This document shows, piece by piece, positions 1 through 6,717 of a stretch of DNA of 16,652 nucleotides. The translations under genes were made by a program, and so were the position numbers. The number at the start of each line of letters is the position of its first letter. The first letter of the stretch is position 1. Below the pieces are notes generated by a model. That model saw only the letters and a program-made list of their open reading frames with translations. It searched no databases and had not been told where the DNA came from. Source of the DNA: Kiritimatiellales bacterium (GTDB lineage: Bacteria; Verrucomicrobiota; Kiritimatiellia; Kiritimatiellales; Pontiellaceae); contig JAIPIO010000047.1 of the NCBI GenBank assembly GCA_021734595.1, forward strand, positions 1-16,652, read 5' to 3'.

Positions 1-146
1 AACGCCTCTTTCATCCGCGGGATCAGCAGATGCAGAAACTGCCCAGGCTGCACCAGCGGACCGACCGCCGGGGCGGCCAGCTTAAGAATGCGGTAGTCGC
101 CCTGGAAATTATGATGTTCAATGACGCTGGCTTTTTCCTGTTTCAT
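1..146 (-). CDS. pyrK: PyrK-like dihydroorotate dehydrogenase electron-transfer subunit, N-terminal part (cut by window edge)
   Basis: Forty-eight codons are visible from the ATG at 144-146 to the left edge, so the C-terminus lies outside the window. The translation begins MKQEKASVIEHHNF and contains PGQFLHLLIP at about residues 34-43. That motif is typical of the flavin-binding N-terminal beta-barrel of PyrK and other ferredoxin-reductase-type proteins. PyrK passes electrons from PyrD flavin through FAD and a 2Fe-2S centre to NAD in pyrimidine synthesis. The FAD-binding RxYS-type motif and the C-terminal cysteine cluster are not in view, so another ferredoxin-NADP reductase-like protein cannot be excluded. 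There is no clear Shine-Dalgarno sequence; a candidate promoter at 158-186 would give a very short leader. Confidence 0.65.
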   Translation of the reverse strand, partial: MKQEKASVIEHHNFQGDYRILKLAAPAVGPLVQPGQFLHLLIPRMKEA

Positions 147-157
147 ATTGGCGCGGG

Positions 158-186
158 ATTTTGCGGGCTTTCGAGTGGCAGGTCAA
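158..186 (-). promoter_or_regulatory. Candidate sigma70-type promoter of the pyrK-like gene
   Basis: On the minus strand TTGACC (181-186, five of six to the -35 consensus) and CAAAAT (158-163, four of six to the -10 consensus) are separated by exactly 17 bp. Transcription would start near 151, only a few bases before the ATG at 146. The phased dyads at 202-268 lie directly upstream of the -35 box, where an activator would sit. This is inference from sequence only. Confidence 0.35.
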
Positions 187-201
187 ACCGATTCCGGGCA
201 A

Positions 202-268
202 TTCCAGACATTGGAAAGCATAGCGGTGAAAGTTCCAGCGGTTGGAAGCAGATTTCCAGGGATTGGAA
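202..268. repeat. Triplet A of TTCCA-N5-TGGAA dyads
   Basis: Three perfect 15-bp dyads lie at 202-216, 233-247 and 254-268, each with TTCCA and TGGAA arms around five bases. Read on the minus strand all three fit TTCCAA-N3-CTGGAA. Starts are 31 and 21 bp apart, close to three and two helical turns. The array starts 6 bp beyond the stop of the beta-helix gene and ends 16 bp upstream of the putative pyrK -35 box. The stems are short and no T-run follows, so a terminator is unlikely. Confidence 0.8.
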
Positions 269-274
269 ACGGCA

Positions 275-2656
275 TTACAAACGCCTGAAGAACGGGCGGC
301 GGAACGGCATGTCGGTTGAAGGGGCAGCGGGAGCGGTGTCCGCAGGCTCCTCTTCGCCGGGCTGGTTGGATTCCTTCAGGTTGCGGCCGAAGACCACGCC
401 GCCGAATTCGTCCTGCTTGAGGTAGATGAGATAAAACTGGGTAATCTCGCGCGTCCACTTGGCGGTTTCGGAGTGGGCGGAATAGGTGACGGTCAGCTGG
501 ACCGGCTGCGCTTCCTTCCAGTTGCGGGCCTCCAGCATGAATTCGCGCGGATCGGTGTCGGTTGCCGCGCCGACCTTTGGCGCTTCGTTCACCGAGGGCG
601 AGATGGCGGTGCCGTCCGGGACTTTCATCGCATATTTCAAGGTAACGCCGAGGTTGTTCCATGAAACTTTCCTGTAGATCGGATCCACATTGAAGCCGAG
701 GTACATCCGGCCGTTGCCGGTTGTCAGCAGCTCCCGGTTGGCTTCCGCGCGCACCTTGACGAAGTAGGGGTATTTCGACTCCTGGGGTATGATTTCCAGC
801 GGGATGGTTTTGTCGTCCGCCCTCAGCCGCAGGCGCTCAATCAGGCCGGAGGTCGGCGAACTGATCGGGGTAATGTCGGGCAGGGCGAGGTCGGTGGCGC
901 GGGTGGGTTTCTCCACCGGGCCAAGTAGCTCCCGCAGTTCGGAGCGCAGTGCAAATTCATCAAAGGATTCGCTGAAGAAAAGGATTTGGCTTTTCTTATT
1001 GAAGATGAACAGTCCGTTCGGTGCTTTCCCCAGCGCAACAAAGGCCTGGTTGTCCATCATGTCGTACAGCCACGGGACCTTCGTCCGCAGTTTCGACATT
1101 GCCGTCATCACATGCCCGGCGCGCTCCTTCAACGTAAACGGCTTCAGGTACCCGTTGTTCTCGGGATGGGCCAGCGCCTTGTAGAGGTAGAAGAAGTTGA
1201 CGCCTTTCCCGGCATAGTCGCGCGAGGCCGCCTCCACGCCGCGGTAGGTTTTAAGGAAATTGGGTTCGGTCAGGCAACCGTTTACCAGCACGGTGTAGTC
1301 GCCACCGCCGATGATGGTGCGGAGTTTTACTTTGGTGCCGGCGGTGTTGTAGACAAATACGTCGTCGACTGTTTGCAGCGGCGGGGGCAGGGGTGGCTCC
1401 TTTTCGGTCTTTTTCTCATCCGGCTTCGGTTCCTCTTTGAACAGGGATCCGGTCGGCGGGAGTTTCTGCGCAAATGCGGGTTTTTTCTCATCAGGTCCAG
1501 CCGACTCGGTCGATGGATTCAGCAACGCCGCAATATCCACCTCCTTGCGCGTTGTCCGGGCCGAGTCTTCCTGGTCAATGTCTGCCAGTCCTGCGCCACC
1601 GCGATTCCCCCTAAAGCTGCAATCGAGGATATTCGCCATCACCTGGTCATAATTGGCGACCGCTCCGCCGCCTTGAACGGCGGAATTAGCGGTAAACCGG
1701 CATTGGATGATGGCCGGTGCGCAATTGCCGCCGTTGGCCATGGCCCCACCGCGCTGCTTGGCGCTGTTTTCGGAGAAGGTGCAGTCGATGTAGGCCGGTC
1801 GGATACCCTTTATAATGGTGGTCGAGACATTGTAGACCGCCCCGCCGCGACCGCCGGCCGAGTTGAGCATGAACGTGCATTTGTGGTGTACCACGCTCGA
1901 CTCGGTGCTGGCGACCACCGCGCCGCCGTGCTTTTCTGCAAAGTTGGAGGTGAAAATGCATTTTGCAACCCGCGTATGCCGCACCGTGTGGAAAGCGATG
2001 GCGCCGCCCATCCCGGCCGAATTGCTGTAAAACGTGCACTTGCGGATTTCCGGAGCTACCTTGTTGCAATAAATTGCGCCGCCCTGGTTGGCATGGTTCT
2101 TTTCAAAAATGCAGTTGGATACCACGGCATTGTATTTGCCGGCCTGATGCGGCAGGTTTTCCTGAGTCTGGAAAAGCATCCCTCCACCAGTGCCCTGGGC
2201 ATCTTTTCCGTCGGCATTTCCGCCGGAGATGATGAAGCCGTCAAGTACCGTGTTCGGCGCGCCCAGCAAAACATGGTAGCAGTTGTCGGACCGGTCGCTG
2301 GGCTGCCCGACGTCCCCGCTGAGAATGGTGCGGTTGGCTTTCCGGTTGCGCTGCTCCAGTACGGTTTCGTTGCCGCGGAAGCCGCCGTAAAGCTTGATGC
2401 CCGGGTGCAGTCTGAATGCGGCTGTCCGCTTGCCGTTTTCCGTCGGTTTATAAACACCCGCTTTCACCCAGATTTCGCCGCCGGTGATGGAGGCCGCTTC
2501 GATGGCCTTATCAATGGTGGGGAATGCACTCAGCCACGACTTGCCGTTGTAGTTTTCCCCCTGGAAGTCGCCATCCACAAAAAACACCTCGGCCCCGGCC
2601 GCCAGGCAGGCGGTGAGGGTGGTCAGTATCAGAATGGCTAAATGTTTCTTTATCAT
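275..2656 (-). CDS. Exported Pmp-type beta-helix protein fused to a thioredoxin-fold (deiodinase-like) domain
   Basis: 793 aa. Residues 1-22 form a signal peptide; LTAC at 14-17 also fits a lipobox, so it may be a lipoprotein. Residues 23-355 are a right-handed parallel beta-helix with at least six FxxN plus GGA(I/V/M) repeats (GGA at about 193, 218, 245, 272, 304, 331), the pattern of chlamydial Pmp passenger domains and Pfam pectate-lyase-like helices. Residues 356-427 are a Lys/Glu/Pro-rich linker. Residues 430-580 resemble the iodothyronine-deiodinase/peroxiredoxin-like fold: VLVNGCLTEPNF (456-467) lines up with the family pattern GS-x-T-C-P-P-F, followed by FFYLYKALAHPENNGY. The catalytic Cys/Sec position is Glu464, with a Cys at 461, so redox activity is doubtful. 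Residues 600-760 are an unassigned beta-rich region. There is no autotransporter barrel. The start lacks a strong ribosome site but gives a complete signal peptide. Confidence 0.85.
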   Translation of the reverse strand: MIKKHLAILILTTLTACLAAGAEVFFVDGDFQGENYNGKSWLSAFPTIDKAIEAASITGGEIWVKAGVYKPTENGKRTAAFRLHPGIKLYGGFRGNETVLEQRNRKANRTILSGDVGQPSDRSDNCYHVLLGAPNTVLDGFIISGGNADGKDAQGTGGGMLFQTQENLPHQAGKYNAVVSNCIFEKNHANQGGAIYCNKVAPEIRKCTFYSNSAGMGGAIAFHTVRHTRVAKCIFTSNFAEKHGGAVVASTESSVVHHKCTFMLNSAGGRGGAVYNVSTTIIKGIRPAYIDCTFSENSAKQRGGAMANGGNCAPAIIQCRFTANSAVQGGGAVANYDQVMANILDCSFRGNRGGAGLADIDQEDSARTTRKEVDIAALLNPSTESAGPDEKKPAFAQKLPPTGSLFKEEPKPDEKKTEKEPPLPPPLQTVDDVFVYNTAGTKVKLRTIIGGGDYTVLVNGCLTEPNFLKTYRGVEAASRDYAGKGVNFFYLYKALAHPENNGYLKPFTLKERAGHVMTAMSKLRTKVPWLYDMMDNQAFVALGKAPNGLFIFNKKSQILFFSESFDEFALRSELRELLGPVEKPTRATDLALPDITPISSPTSGLIERLRLRADDKTIPLEIIPQESKYPYFVKVRAEANRELLTTGNGRMYLGFNVDPIYRKVSWNNLGVTLKYAMKVPDGTAISPSVNEAPKVGAATDTDPREFMLEARNWKEAQPVQLTVTYSAHSETAKWTREITQFYLIYLKQDEFGGVVFGRNLKESNQPGEEEPADTAPAAPSTDMPFRRPFFRRL

Positions 2657-2761
2657 ATCGCGTTATTATTCCGCAAAATACAGTCGCAGAAGGTAGCATG
2701 ATCAAAAAGCCCGCCTCAAATCAAATCCCTACCTGTTTATTAACTGAAGATAGGCAGGAAA

Positions 2762-2905
2762 ATGGGACGGCAGAAAGATCAGGATACCGAACTGGTTTTT
2801 TATGTTTCATCATTAAACGAACGCCACGGTTCGACAGACCTGGAGGCGATGGTTCGAGAATTCAGTTGGTTTCCAGTCTTTACCCGGCGCGTAAGACGTC
2901 CTTAA
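2762..2905 (+). CDS. Possible 47-aa small protein, unknown
   Basis: An ATG preceded by AGGAAA opens a 47-codon frame beginning MGRQKDQDTELVFYVSSLNE and ending in an Arg-rich tail, with TAA at 2903-2905, 4 bp before the convergent stop of the DNRLRE gene. The composition is protein-like, with mixed charge, aromatic residues and no long low-complexity runs. No family is recognised. It could be a remnant of a longer gene or chance. It lies in the 252-bp gap between the divergent start at 2656 and the DNRLRE gene; nothing else was found in that gap. Confidence 0.2.
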   Translation: MGRQKDQDTELVFYVSSLNERHGSTDLEAMVREFSWFPVFTRRVRRP

Positions 2906-2908
2906 TGA

Positions 2909-3766
2909 TCACTGATCCGGCGTGACTACGATACGATAGAACCTTGAGTGAACCGATCCCGCCGTACTGTCTACATTCGTCGATGTAGTACCATCCCCTG
3001 CGGTACTGTCTCCGAGATCGAACCAATTGGTTGCAAGCAAATCTGGACAGTACTGAACTTGATATTGGTAGGCGAGTTGACTCATGAAGGCTAACTCAAC
3101 CCCGGTATCGGTAATACGTATGGTGCTAATTACAGGACGAATGACATATCGTATTTCGAGAATGGGTCTCTCTGCGACATTCGGCGATGCATCACTCCAG
3201 AAATCACAGCCGTCGTTACCCTCGTTGACAAACAGAATGCCATGGTTTGTTGAGGGATCGGCAATCCACATCTGAGCCGCCGTGGTGATCTCAAGAGACG
3301 TGGTCTCGCCGTTCACAATGGTGTTGGAATAGGTTCCGATCAGGGTCGAGACAGCTTTTGCGCCTATGGTGTCGTTGATGATCGAAAAGTCGTTCCACCG
3401 GGAAGACTCCGTCCAAGGCACATTGATCCGGTAGATATCAATGTCGTCTGTTGTCCCTGAATAGCCCGATATGCGGTTTGCTGTTTTTAGCTTAATCGCT
3501 GCATACTCGATGTCTGCGTTCATAGGTACCTGATTGGATCCCTCGCCGAAGATATCATCAAATATGATTAGTGTTTGATAACGGGGGGATGCATCCATGG
3601 CGATCCTTTCATCAGAGCTCCAGATTCCGCCTGATGAATTGATGCATAAATCCGTTTGATTAGTGTACACGCCACTACCCTCCTGGAATGACATCGTTTC
3701 GCCAAACAGATGGCTAGAAAATGACAGCAGTAAGCATGCGCTACATATCTTCATTGAATTCTTCAT
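2909..3766 (-). CDS. Secreted DNRLRE-domain protein with C-terminal beta-sandwich
   Basis: 285 aa from the ATG at 3764-3766, chosen because GAGG lies 7 bp upstream and a signal peptide follows directly (residues 1-22, ending LFG-ET). The frame is open another 34 codons upstream, but that part lacks a ribosome site. Residues 24-207 match the DNRLRE carbohydrate-binding-module-like fold: LIIFDDIFG, a strand AAIKLKTA, IYRINVPWTESSRWND, then MWIADPSTNHGILF and a closing RPILEIRY. Residues 210-285 form a small beta-domain with YQYQVQYCPDLLATNWFDL and RFYRIVV, a C-terminal module common in secreted PVC proteins. Its role is probably binding to polysaccharide or surface display; no enzymatic motif is seen. 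G+C is visibly lower than in flanking genes, which suggests acquisition. It is transcribed alone. Confidence 0.7.
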   Translation of the reverse strand: MKNSMKICSACLLLSFSSHLFGETMSFQEGSGVYTNQTDLCINSSGGIWSSDERIAMDASPRYQTLIIFDDIFGEGSNQVPMNADIEYAAIKLKTANRISGYSGTTDDIDIYRINVPWTESSRWNDFSIINDTIGAKAVSTLIGTYSNTIVNGETTSLEITTAAQMWIADPSTNHGILFVNEGNDGCDFWSDASPNVAERPILEIRYVIRPVISTIRITDTGVELAFMSQLAYQYQVQYCPDLLATNWFDLGDSTAGDGTTSTNVDSTAGSVHSRFYRIVVTPDQ

Positions 3767-3883
3767 GTTTCTACCTCGAACATAGTTGTTATAGGTACTG
3801 AACGTTTTTCTGCCATTCAGAATACTTTGAGTACGAATATTTGCAAGAATATTACAAGATTGAATCAATCAAGGTTACTTTGC

Positions 3884-3898
3884 ACCCCTATATGGGGT
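3884..3898. promoter_or_regulatory. Dyad ACCCC-TATAT-GGGGT, possible operator
   Basis: A perfect 5-bp inverted repeat with a 5-bp A/T centre, centred about 125 bp upstream of the DNRLRE start codon. It has the same 5-5-5 architecture as the TTCCA dyads but unrelated arms. It could be an operator for the DNRLRE gene. Occurrence by chance is possible. Confidence 0.2.
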
Positions 3899-4080
3899 AT
3901 TTATGGGTACTGGCGCATAATCCAGAGTTTTATTATTTTGAGCGGCAGAACCACCAAAAATCGCTTTTTCGCACCACGTGCCACATGAGCCGAGTAGGAC
4001 ACGGCAATCACGTGACCGCGTTGAGACGCAGAACGCGACTCTTACGCGGCGGGCCTCACTCGGGAAGTCGTCCCTCCTTT

Positions 4081-4152
4081 GGTAGGGCGTGCTCTTCTGA
4101 GCGCGCCGCTCCGTTCGTGGGGCAACGGACAGTTGGGACAACTGTCCCTACC
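4081..4152. repeat. 72-bp hairpin-rich element with GGTAGGG/CCCTACC ends (REP/MITE-like)
   Basis: The ends are a 7-bp inverted repeat, GGTAGGG (4081-4087) and CCCTACC (4146-4152). Inside lies a perfect 9-bp stem, GGACAGTTG (4127-4135) with loop GGA and CAACTGTCC (4139-4147). A second perfect stem is GAGCG (4099-4103) with CGCTC (4107-4111). No protein is encoded. Such nested stems with terminal inverted repeats are the hallmark of REP or MITE-type elements that spread in intergenic DNA. Copy number elsewhere cannot be seen here. Confidence 0.55.
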
Positions 4153-4184
4153 TTGCGCAGACAGGCATGCCTACGCCACATAGC

Positions 4185-4283
4185 TTCCAACCATTGGGAA
4201 AAGATCGCGAATCCCGCATCCCGTATCGTGTATCGGTTCCAATTGTTGGAATTGCTCACGCCTGAATATTCCAATGATTGGAA
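4185..4283. repeat. Triplet B of TTCCA-N5-TGGAA dyads
   Basis: Copies lie at 4185-4199 (right arm TGGGA, one mismatch), 4237-4251 (perfect) and 4269-4283 (perfect). Starts are 52 and 32 bp apart, near five and three helical turns. The array ends 8 bp beyond the stop codon of the minus-strand LTA-synthase-like gene, mirroring triplet A next to the beta-helix gene. Confidence 0.75.
4204..4238. repeat. Degenerate 7-bp tandem repeat, five units
   Basis: Five consecutive heptamers are ATCGCGA, ATCCCGC, ATCCCGT, ATCGTGT and ATCGGTT, consensus ATC(C/G)CG(T/C). The tract fits exactly between the first and second dyads of triplet B and makes up most of the 37 bp between them. Confidence 0.6.
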
Positions 4284-4290
4284 ACCGCAT

Positions 4291-6264
4291 TCAATACTGG
4301 GGCGCATAAAACCGGTCGCGCTCGTTTTGGCTGGCTTCCATGTAATATTGCATCTGGTTGTGGATGTAGTTGTTCAGTGCGGTTTCCAGTTCCCGGCGCT
4401 TGGCGGGATGTTTTTTGGAGAAGTCCTCTTGTTCCGTGGGATCGGCTTCGATGTTGATCAACCGTTTGCCCTCCTTGCTGCTGTCGATATATTTCCAGGG
4501 ATAATCAATCACCCCGTCGGCCTTGATCAGGCCCTGCGAGGTCATGTAGATAAAACCTTCCCGCGGCCCGGCGAGGACGGGCTTGCCCTGGAAGGCGGGA
4601 TGGCTGGGCATGCCGAGCGCTTCGAGCACGGAGGGATTGATGTCGATCAGGCCCATGGCATCGCCGCGCACCTCCTTTTTGGCAGAGTTCGGCAGCTTAA
4701 AGAGGGTGAAGGTACAGATCTGGTCCTCGAACAGGGAGGTTCCGTGGGCGGCATATCCCTTTTCGTAGAACGCTTCGCCGTGGTCGGCCGCGATGACGAT
4801 CAGGCTATTGTCATAAAGGTTGTTGGCCTTCAACCAGTCGATGAACGCACCGACCTGTTTGTCGACATAGTGCAGGGCGTTGTCGTATTTGTTGCGGACG
4901 TTGTCCTGGTACCGGCGGTCGTAGTGGAAATACTGGAAGTCGAAATGGTCGGTTTCCCACGGCAAATAAGGCTTCTCCGCTTCCTCTTGCAGCTCGTACG
5001 GGAAGTGGGTCTTCTGGAGATTCATGTAAAGGAAGATCGGTTTGCCGGGATTTCTGCCACTGATATATTCCTGCGCCCGCTGCCGCACAAGTGCGTCGTC
5101 CAGCTTTACTTCGCTGCCGATGTGGTCGCCCAGCTCGGTTTTGGAATGGAAGAAGTGTTCGATGGTTGAGTGGGTAAGCAGAAAGCGGCTCATGCCCTGC
5201 CAATCTTCGTTTTGCGCCGAGAAAAAAGCAGTCTGGTAACCAACATGCGGCAGAATGTCGAACAGCAGGACTTTGGGATAGTTGATCTCCTCGAACCGGT
5301 CCAGCCGGGGCCGCCGCCGCGCATACTGCGAACTGTGGAAGCTGGTCTGGGAATAGTTGGAATGGTTCGCCGCCACGTAGCTGTTCGGGAAAAAGAGGCT
5401 TTCGCGCGCAATCCGGTCGATGTTCGGCGTGATGTCCTGGCGGAAATATCCGGTAAAGCCCAGATGGTCCGACGAGATGGCCTCCAGCATGATGATGAAG
5501 ACATTCGGCGTGGCCGCCGGCTGTGCGCCGGCGAGGTATTCCTCCATCGTGACCTGCCGCTCCAGCGGAATATCGACCGGCTCGGACACCTCCTTGCAGG
5601 GATTGCGCAGGATTCCGCGCAGCAAACTGACTGAAACCGAAGTGGGCGGGAATATCTTTTCGCTGATCTCGTTTCCGGTGGCAAAGGTGTAGGGGATGCA
5701 TACTGCCGTCAGGAGCGAGAGGCCAACCAGTACCATCACAAAAGTCCGGGTCGATCCGGTTTTGCCGCTTCGCTGCCGTCTCTTCGATCCAGCCTCACTT
5801 CGTGTCCAATCATTGGAGCAGAGGCGGGTGAACACGACGCCGGTACCGATGGAAAATAGAACAATAAGCAGCAGCTTGATGCCGTAGCCGCGCAGAACAT
5901 CCGGCAGCACCTGCCGGAAATCGGTGAATGCCACCTTGAACGCATCCCAGGAAATGAAGGTGCCCAGCTCCGCCTGCGAGATGATCGAGGCGGCATAGGG
6001 CGTTATGAAAGCAAAGGTGGCCAGTGCGGCTGTTACGCCAACGGCGGCACGGCTTGTGCGCGGACGGAGCCGCGCAAAGAGTAGATTCAACAGGCTGTGG
6101 GGCAGGGCGATCAGCAGCAACAACGGCCACTGTAGCAAAAGCGCGATCACATAGTGGAGCGGCGTTTTCCCGCTGGAATTGACGCCCGCCACCGCGATGG
6201 TAAGTACTGCGGCGGAGATGAAGAGGAAGAACCAAAGCTGGAATGTCTTTATCGTTCTCGACAT
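4291..6264 (-). CDS. Membrane-anchored LTA-synthase-like phospho-/sulfo-transferase or hydrolase (alkaline phosphatase superfamily)
   Basis: 657 aa from the ATG at 6262-6264. Earlier in-frame starts (GTG at 6400, ATG at 6325) would put a Cys-rich hydrophilic leader before the first membrane helix and overlap a dyad at 6328, so the inner start is preferred. Five membrane segments (about 6-27, 37-62, 72-95, 127-148, 173-195) are followed by an extracytoplasmic catalytic domain (252-594). This is the architecture and size of LtaS/phosphoglycerol transferases. Metal-binding residues are visible: Glu261 in IIMLEAISSDHLG, AADHGE (Asp494, His495) and His507. The nucleophile region reads HSNYSQTSF, so the nucleophile is Ser302 or Thr307. 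The C-x-P-x-R sulfatase signature for formylglycine is absent, so a classical sulfatase is unlikely. Likely substrates are lipid- or glycan-linked phosphate groups of the envelope (inference). Confidence 0.8.
   Translation of the reverse strand: MSRTIKTFQLWFFLFISAAVLTIAVAGVNSSGKTPLHYVIALLLQWPLLLLIALPHSLLNLLFARLRPRTSRAAVGVTAALATFAFITPYAASIISQAELGTFISWDAFKVAFTDFRQVLPDVLRGYGIKLLLIVLFSIGTGVVFTRLCSNDWTRSEAGSKRRQRSGKTGSTRTFVMVLVGLSLLTAVCIPYTFATGNEISEKIFPPTSVSVSLLRGILRNPCKEVSEPVDIPLERQVTMEEYLAGAQPAATPNVFIIMLEAISSDHLGFTGYFRQDITPNIDRIARESLFFPNSYVAANHSNYSQTSFHSSQYARRRPRLDRFEEINYPKVLLFDILPHVGYQTAFFSAQNEDWQGMSRFLLTHSTIEHFFHSKTELGDHIGSEVKLDDALVRQRAQEYISGRNPGKPIFLYMNLQKTHFPYELQEEAEKPYLPWETDHFDFQYFHYDRRYQDNVRNKYDNALHYVDKQVGAFIDWLKANNLYDNSLIVIAADHGEAFYEKGYAAHGTSLFEDQICTFTLFKLPNSAKKEVRGDAMGLIDINPSVLEALGMPSHPAFQGKPVLAGPREGFIYMTSQGLIKADGVIDYPWKYIDSSKEGKRLINIEADPTEQEDFSKKHPAKRRELETALNNYIHNQMQYYMEASQNERDRFYAPQY
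5805..5817. repeat. TTCCA-type dyad inside the LTA-synthase-like gene
   Basis: TCCA-ATCAT-TGGA is a four-base-arm version of the intergenic dyad and the only coding copy noticed. It sits in codons for the basic cytoplasmic loop between membrane segments 4 and 5. It may be chance. Confidence 0.3.
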
Positions 6265-6327
6265 GCACCGGACATTAGGGAAACCGGCCGCGCAGATAAA
6301 GTGAAACCGCTCGGAGATTTCTGCCAT

Positions 6328-6342
6328 TTCCAATGGTTTGAA
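6328..6342. promoter_or_regulatory. Single TTCCA-type dyad upstream of the LTA-synthase-like gene
   Basis: TTCCA-ATGGT-TTGAA matches the dyad arms at nine of ten positions. It lies 63 bp upstream of the chosen start codon at 6264, similar to the 55 bp between triplet A and the pyrK-like start. This position supports the inner start codon and a regulatory use, though it may simply be another scattered copy. Confidence 0.4.
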
Positions 6343-6578
6343 TTTGTGCCCGCAAATTACGCAGCTGTCGGCCGATGGCTGAAGAGACCACGTTTGATCC
6401 ACTCGCCTTACTCGCTATCTACTTCGCAAATTATCATTCGTGTTGCTTCAAAAACCCATTTTCGGAAGGGGGAAGCCAATCCCAAATATTAAAATATCGG
6501 ACTGATCCGAATCGCATGAGTGGATTGTTCATTGACCGAATCAACCGGCGTTGTCGCGATAGGCTCTATCTGGTTCGG

Positions 6579-6695
6579 TTAGTATTTTAGTCCTTTATTC
6601 TTGTATGAGAATCCAGCCGCTACAACGAGACCTAATGAAATTAAAGTATCCATGCTCAGAATAATTATCAAAGGGGATGATTGTTGAAACTCTAG
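6579..6695 (-). pseudogene. Possible 3' remnant of a small membrane protein gene cut by the IS
   Basis: Reading leftward from the IS end, one frame stays open for 38 codons and encodes a hydrophobic stretch, MDTLISLGLVVAAGFSY, followed by a basic tail ending in TAA. A single membrane helix with a positive end is plausible as the C-terminus of an interrupted gene. No homology is recognised and chance is quite possible. Confidence 0.2.
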
Positions 6696-6717
6696 CCTGA
6701 ATAATTCATAAAAACGT

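Larger units (their letters stand above)
3767..4290. other. 524-bp gap: upstream region of the DNRLRE gene plus stacked repeats
   Basis: No convincing gene lies here. From low to high coordinates it holds an A/T-rich 5' region for the minus-strand DNRLRE gene, a dyad at 3884-3898, an unassigned 180-bp stretch, a hairpin-rich element (4081-4152), a dyad at 4185, a heptanucleotide tandem repeat (4204-4238) and two more dyads up to 4283. Open frames in this stretch translate the repeats and look non-coding. Confidence 0.6.
6265..6695. other. 431-bp gap upstream of the LTA-synthase-like gene
   Basis: Contents: one near-perfect dyad (6328-6342), a small inverted repeat TCGGA-N4-TCCGA (6497-6510), and a minus-strand frame at 6579-6695 that ends against the IS left end. 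The upstream region is A/T-rich around 6420-6500. No -35/-10 pair is convincing. The rest shows nothing recognisable. Confidence 0.5.

Noticed and set aside
202..268. Dyad triplets as a CRISPR array
   Set aside because: Units are 15 bp with variable centres, unequal spacing of 21-52 bp and no cas genes nearby.
986..2641. 551-codon plus-strand open frame opposite the beta-helix gene
   Set aside because: It is the antisense shadow of a gene with clear signal peptide, repeats and domains; its own translation shows no family and biased composition.
3875..4141. 88-codon minus-strand frame upstream of the DNRLRE gene
   Set aside because: It is translated through the 72-bp hairpin element; basic and Ser-rich composition typical of non-coding repeats.
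3841..5169. 442-codon plus-strand frame across the repeat-rich gap and the LTA-synthase-like gene
   Set aside because: It runs through the hairpin element and then antisense to a well-supported gene; no ribosome site and no recognisable domain.
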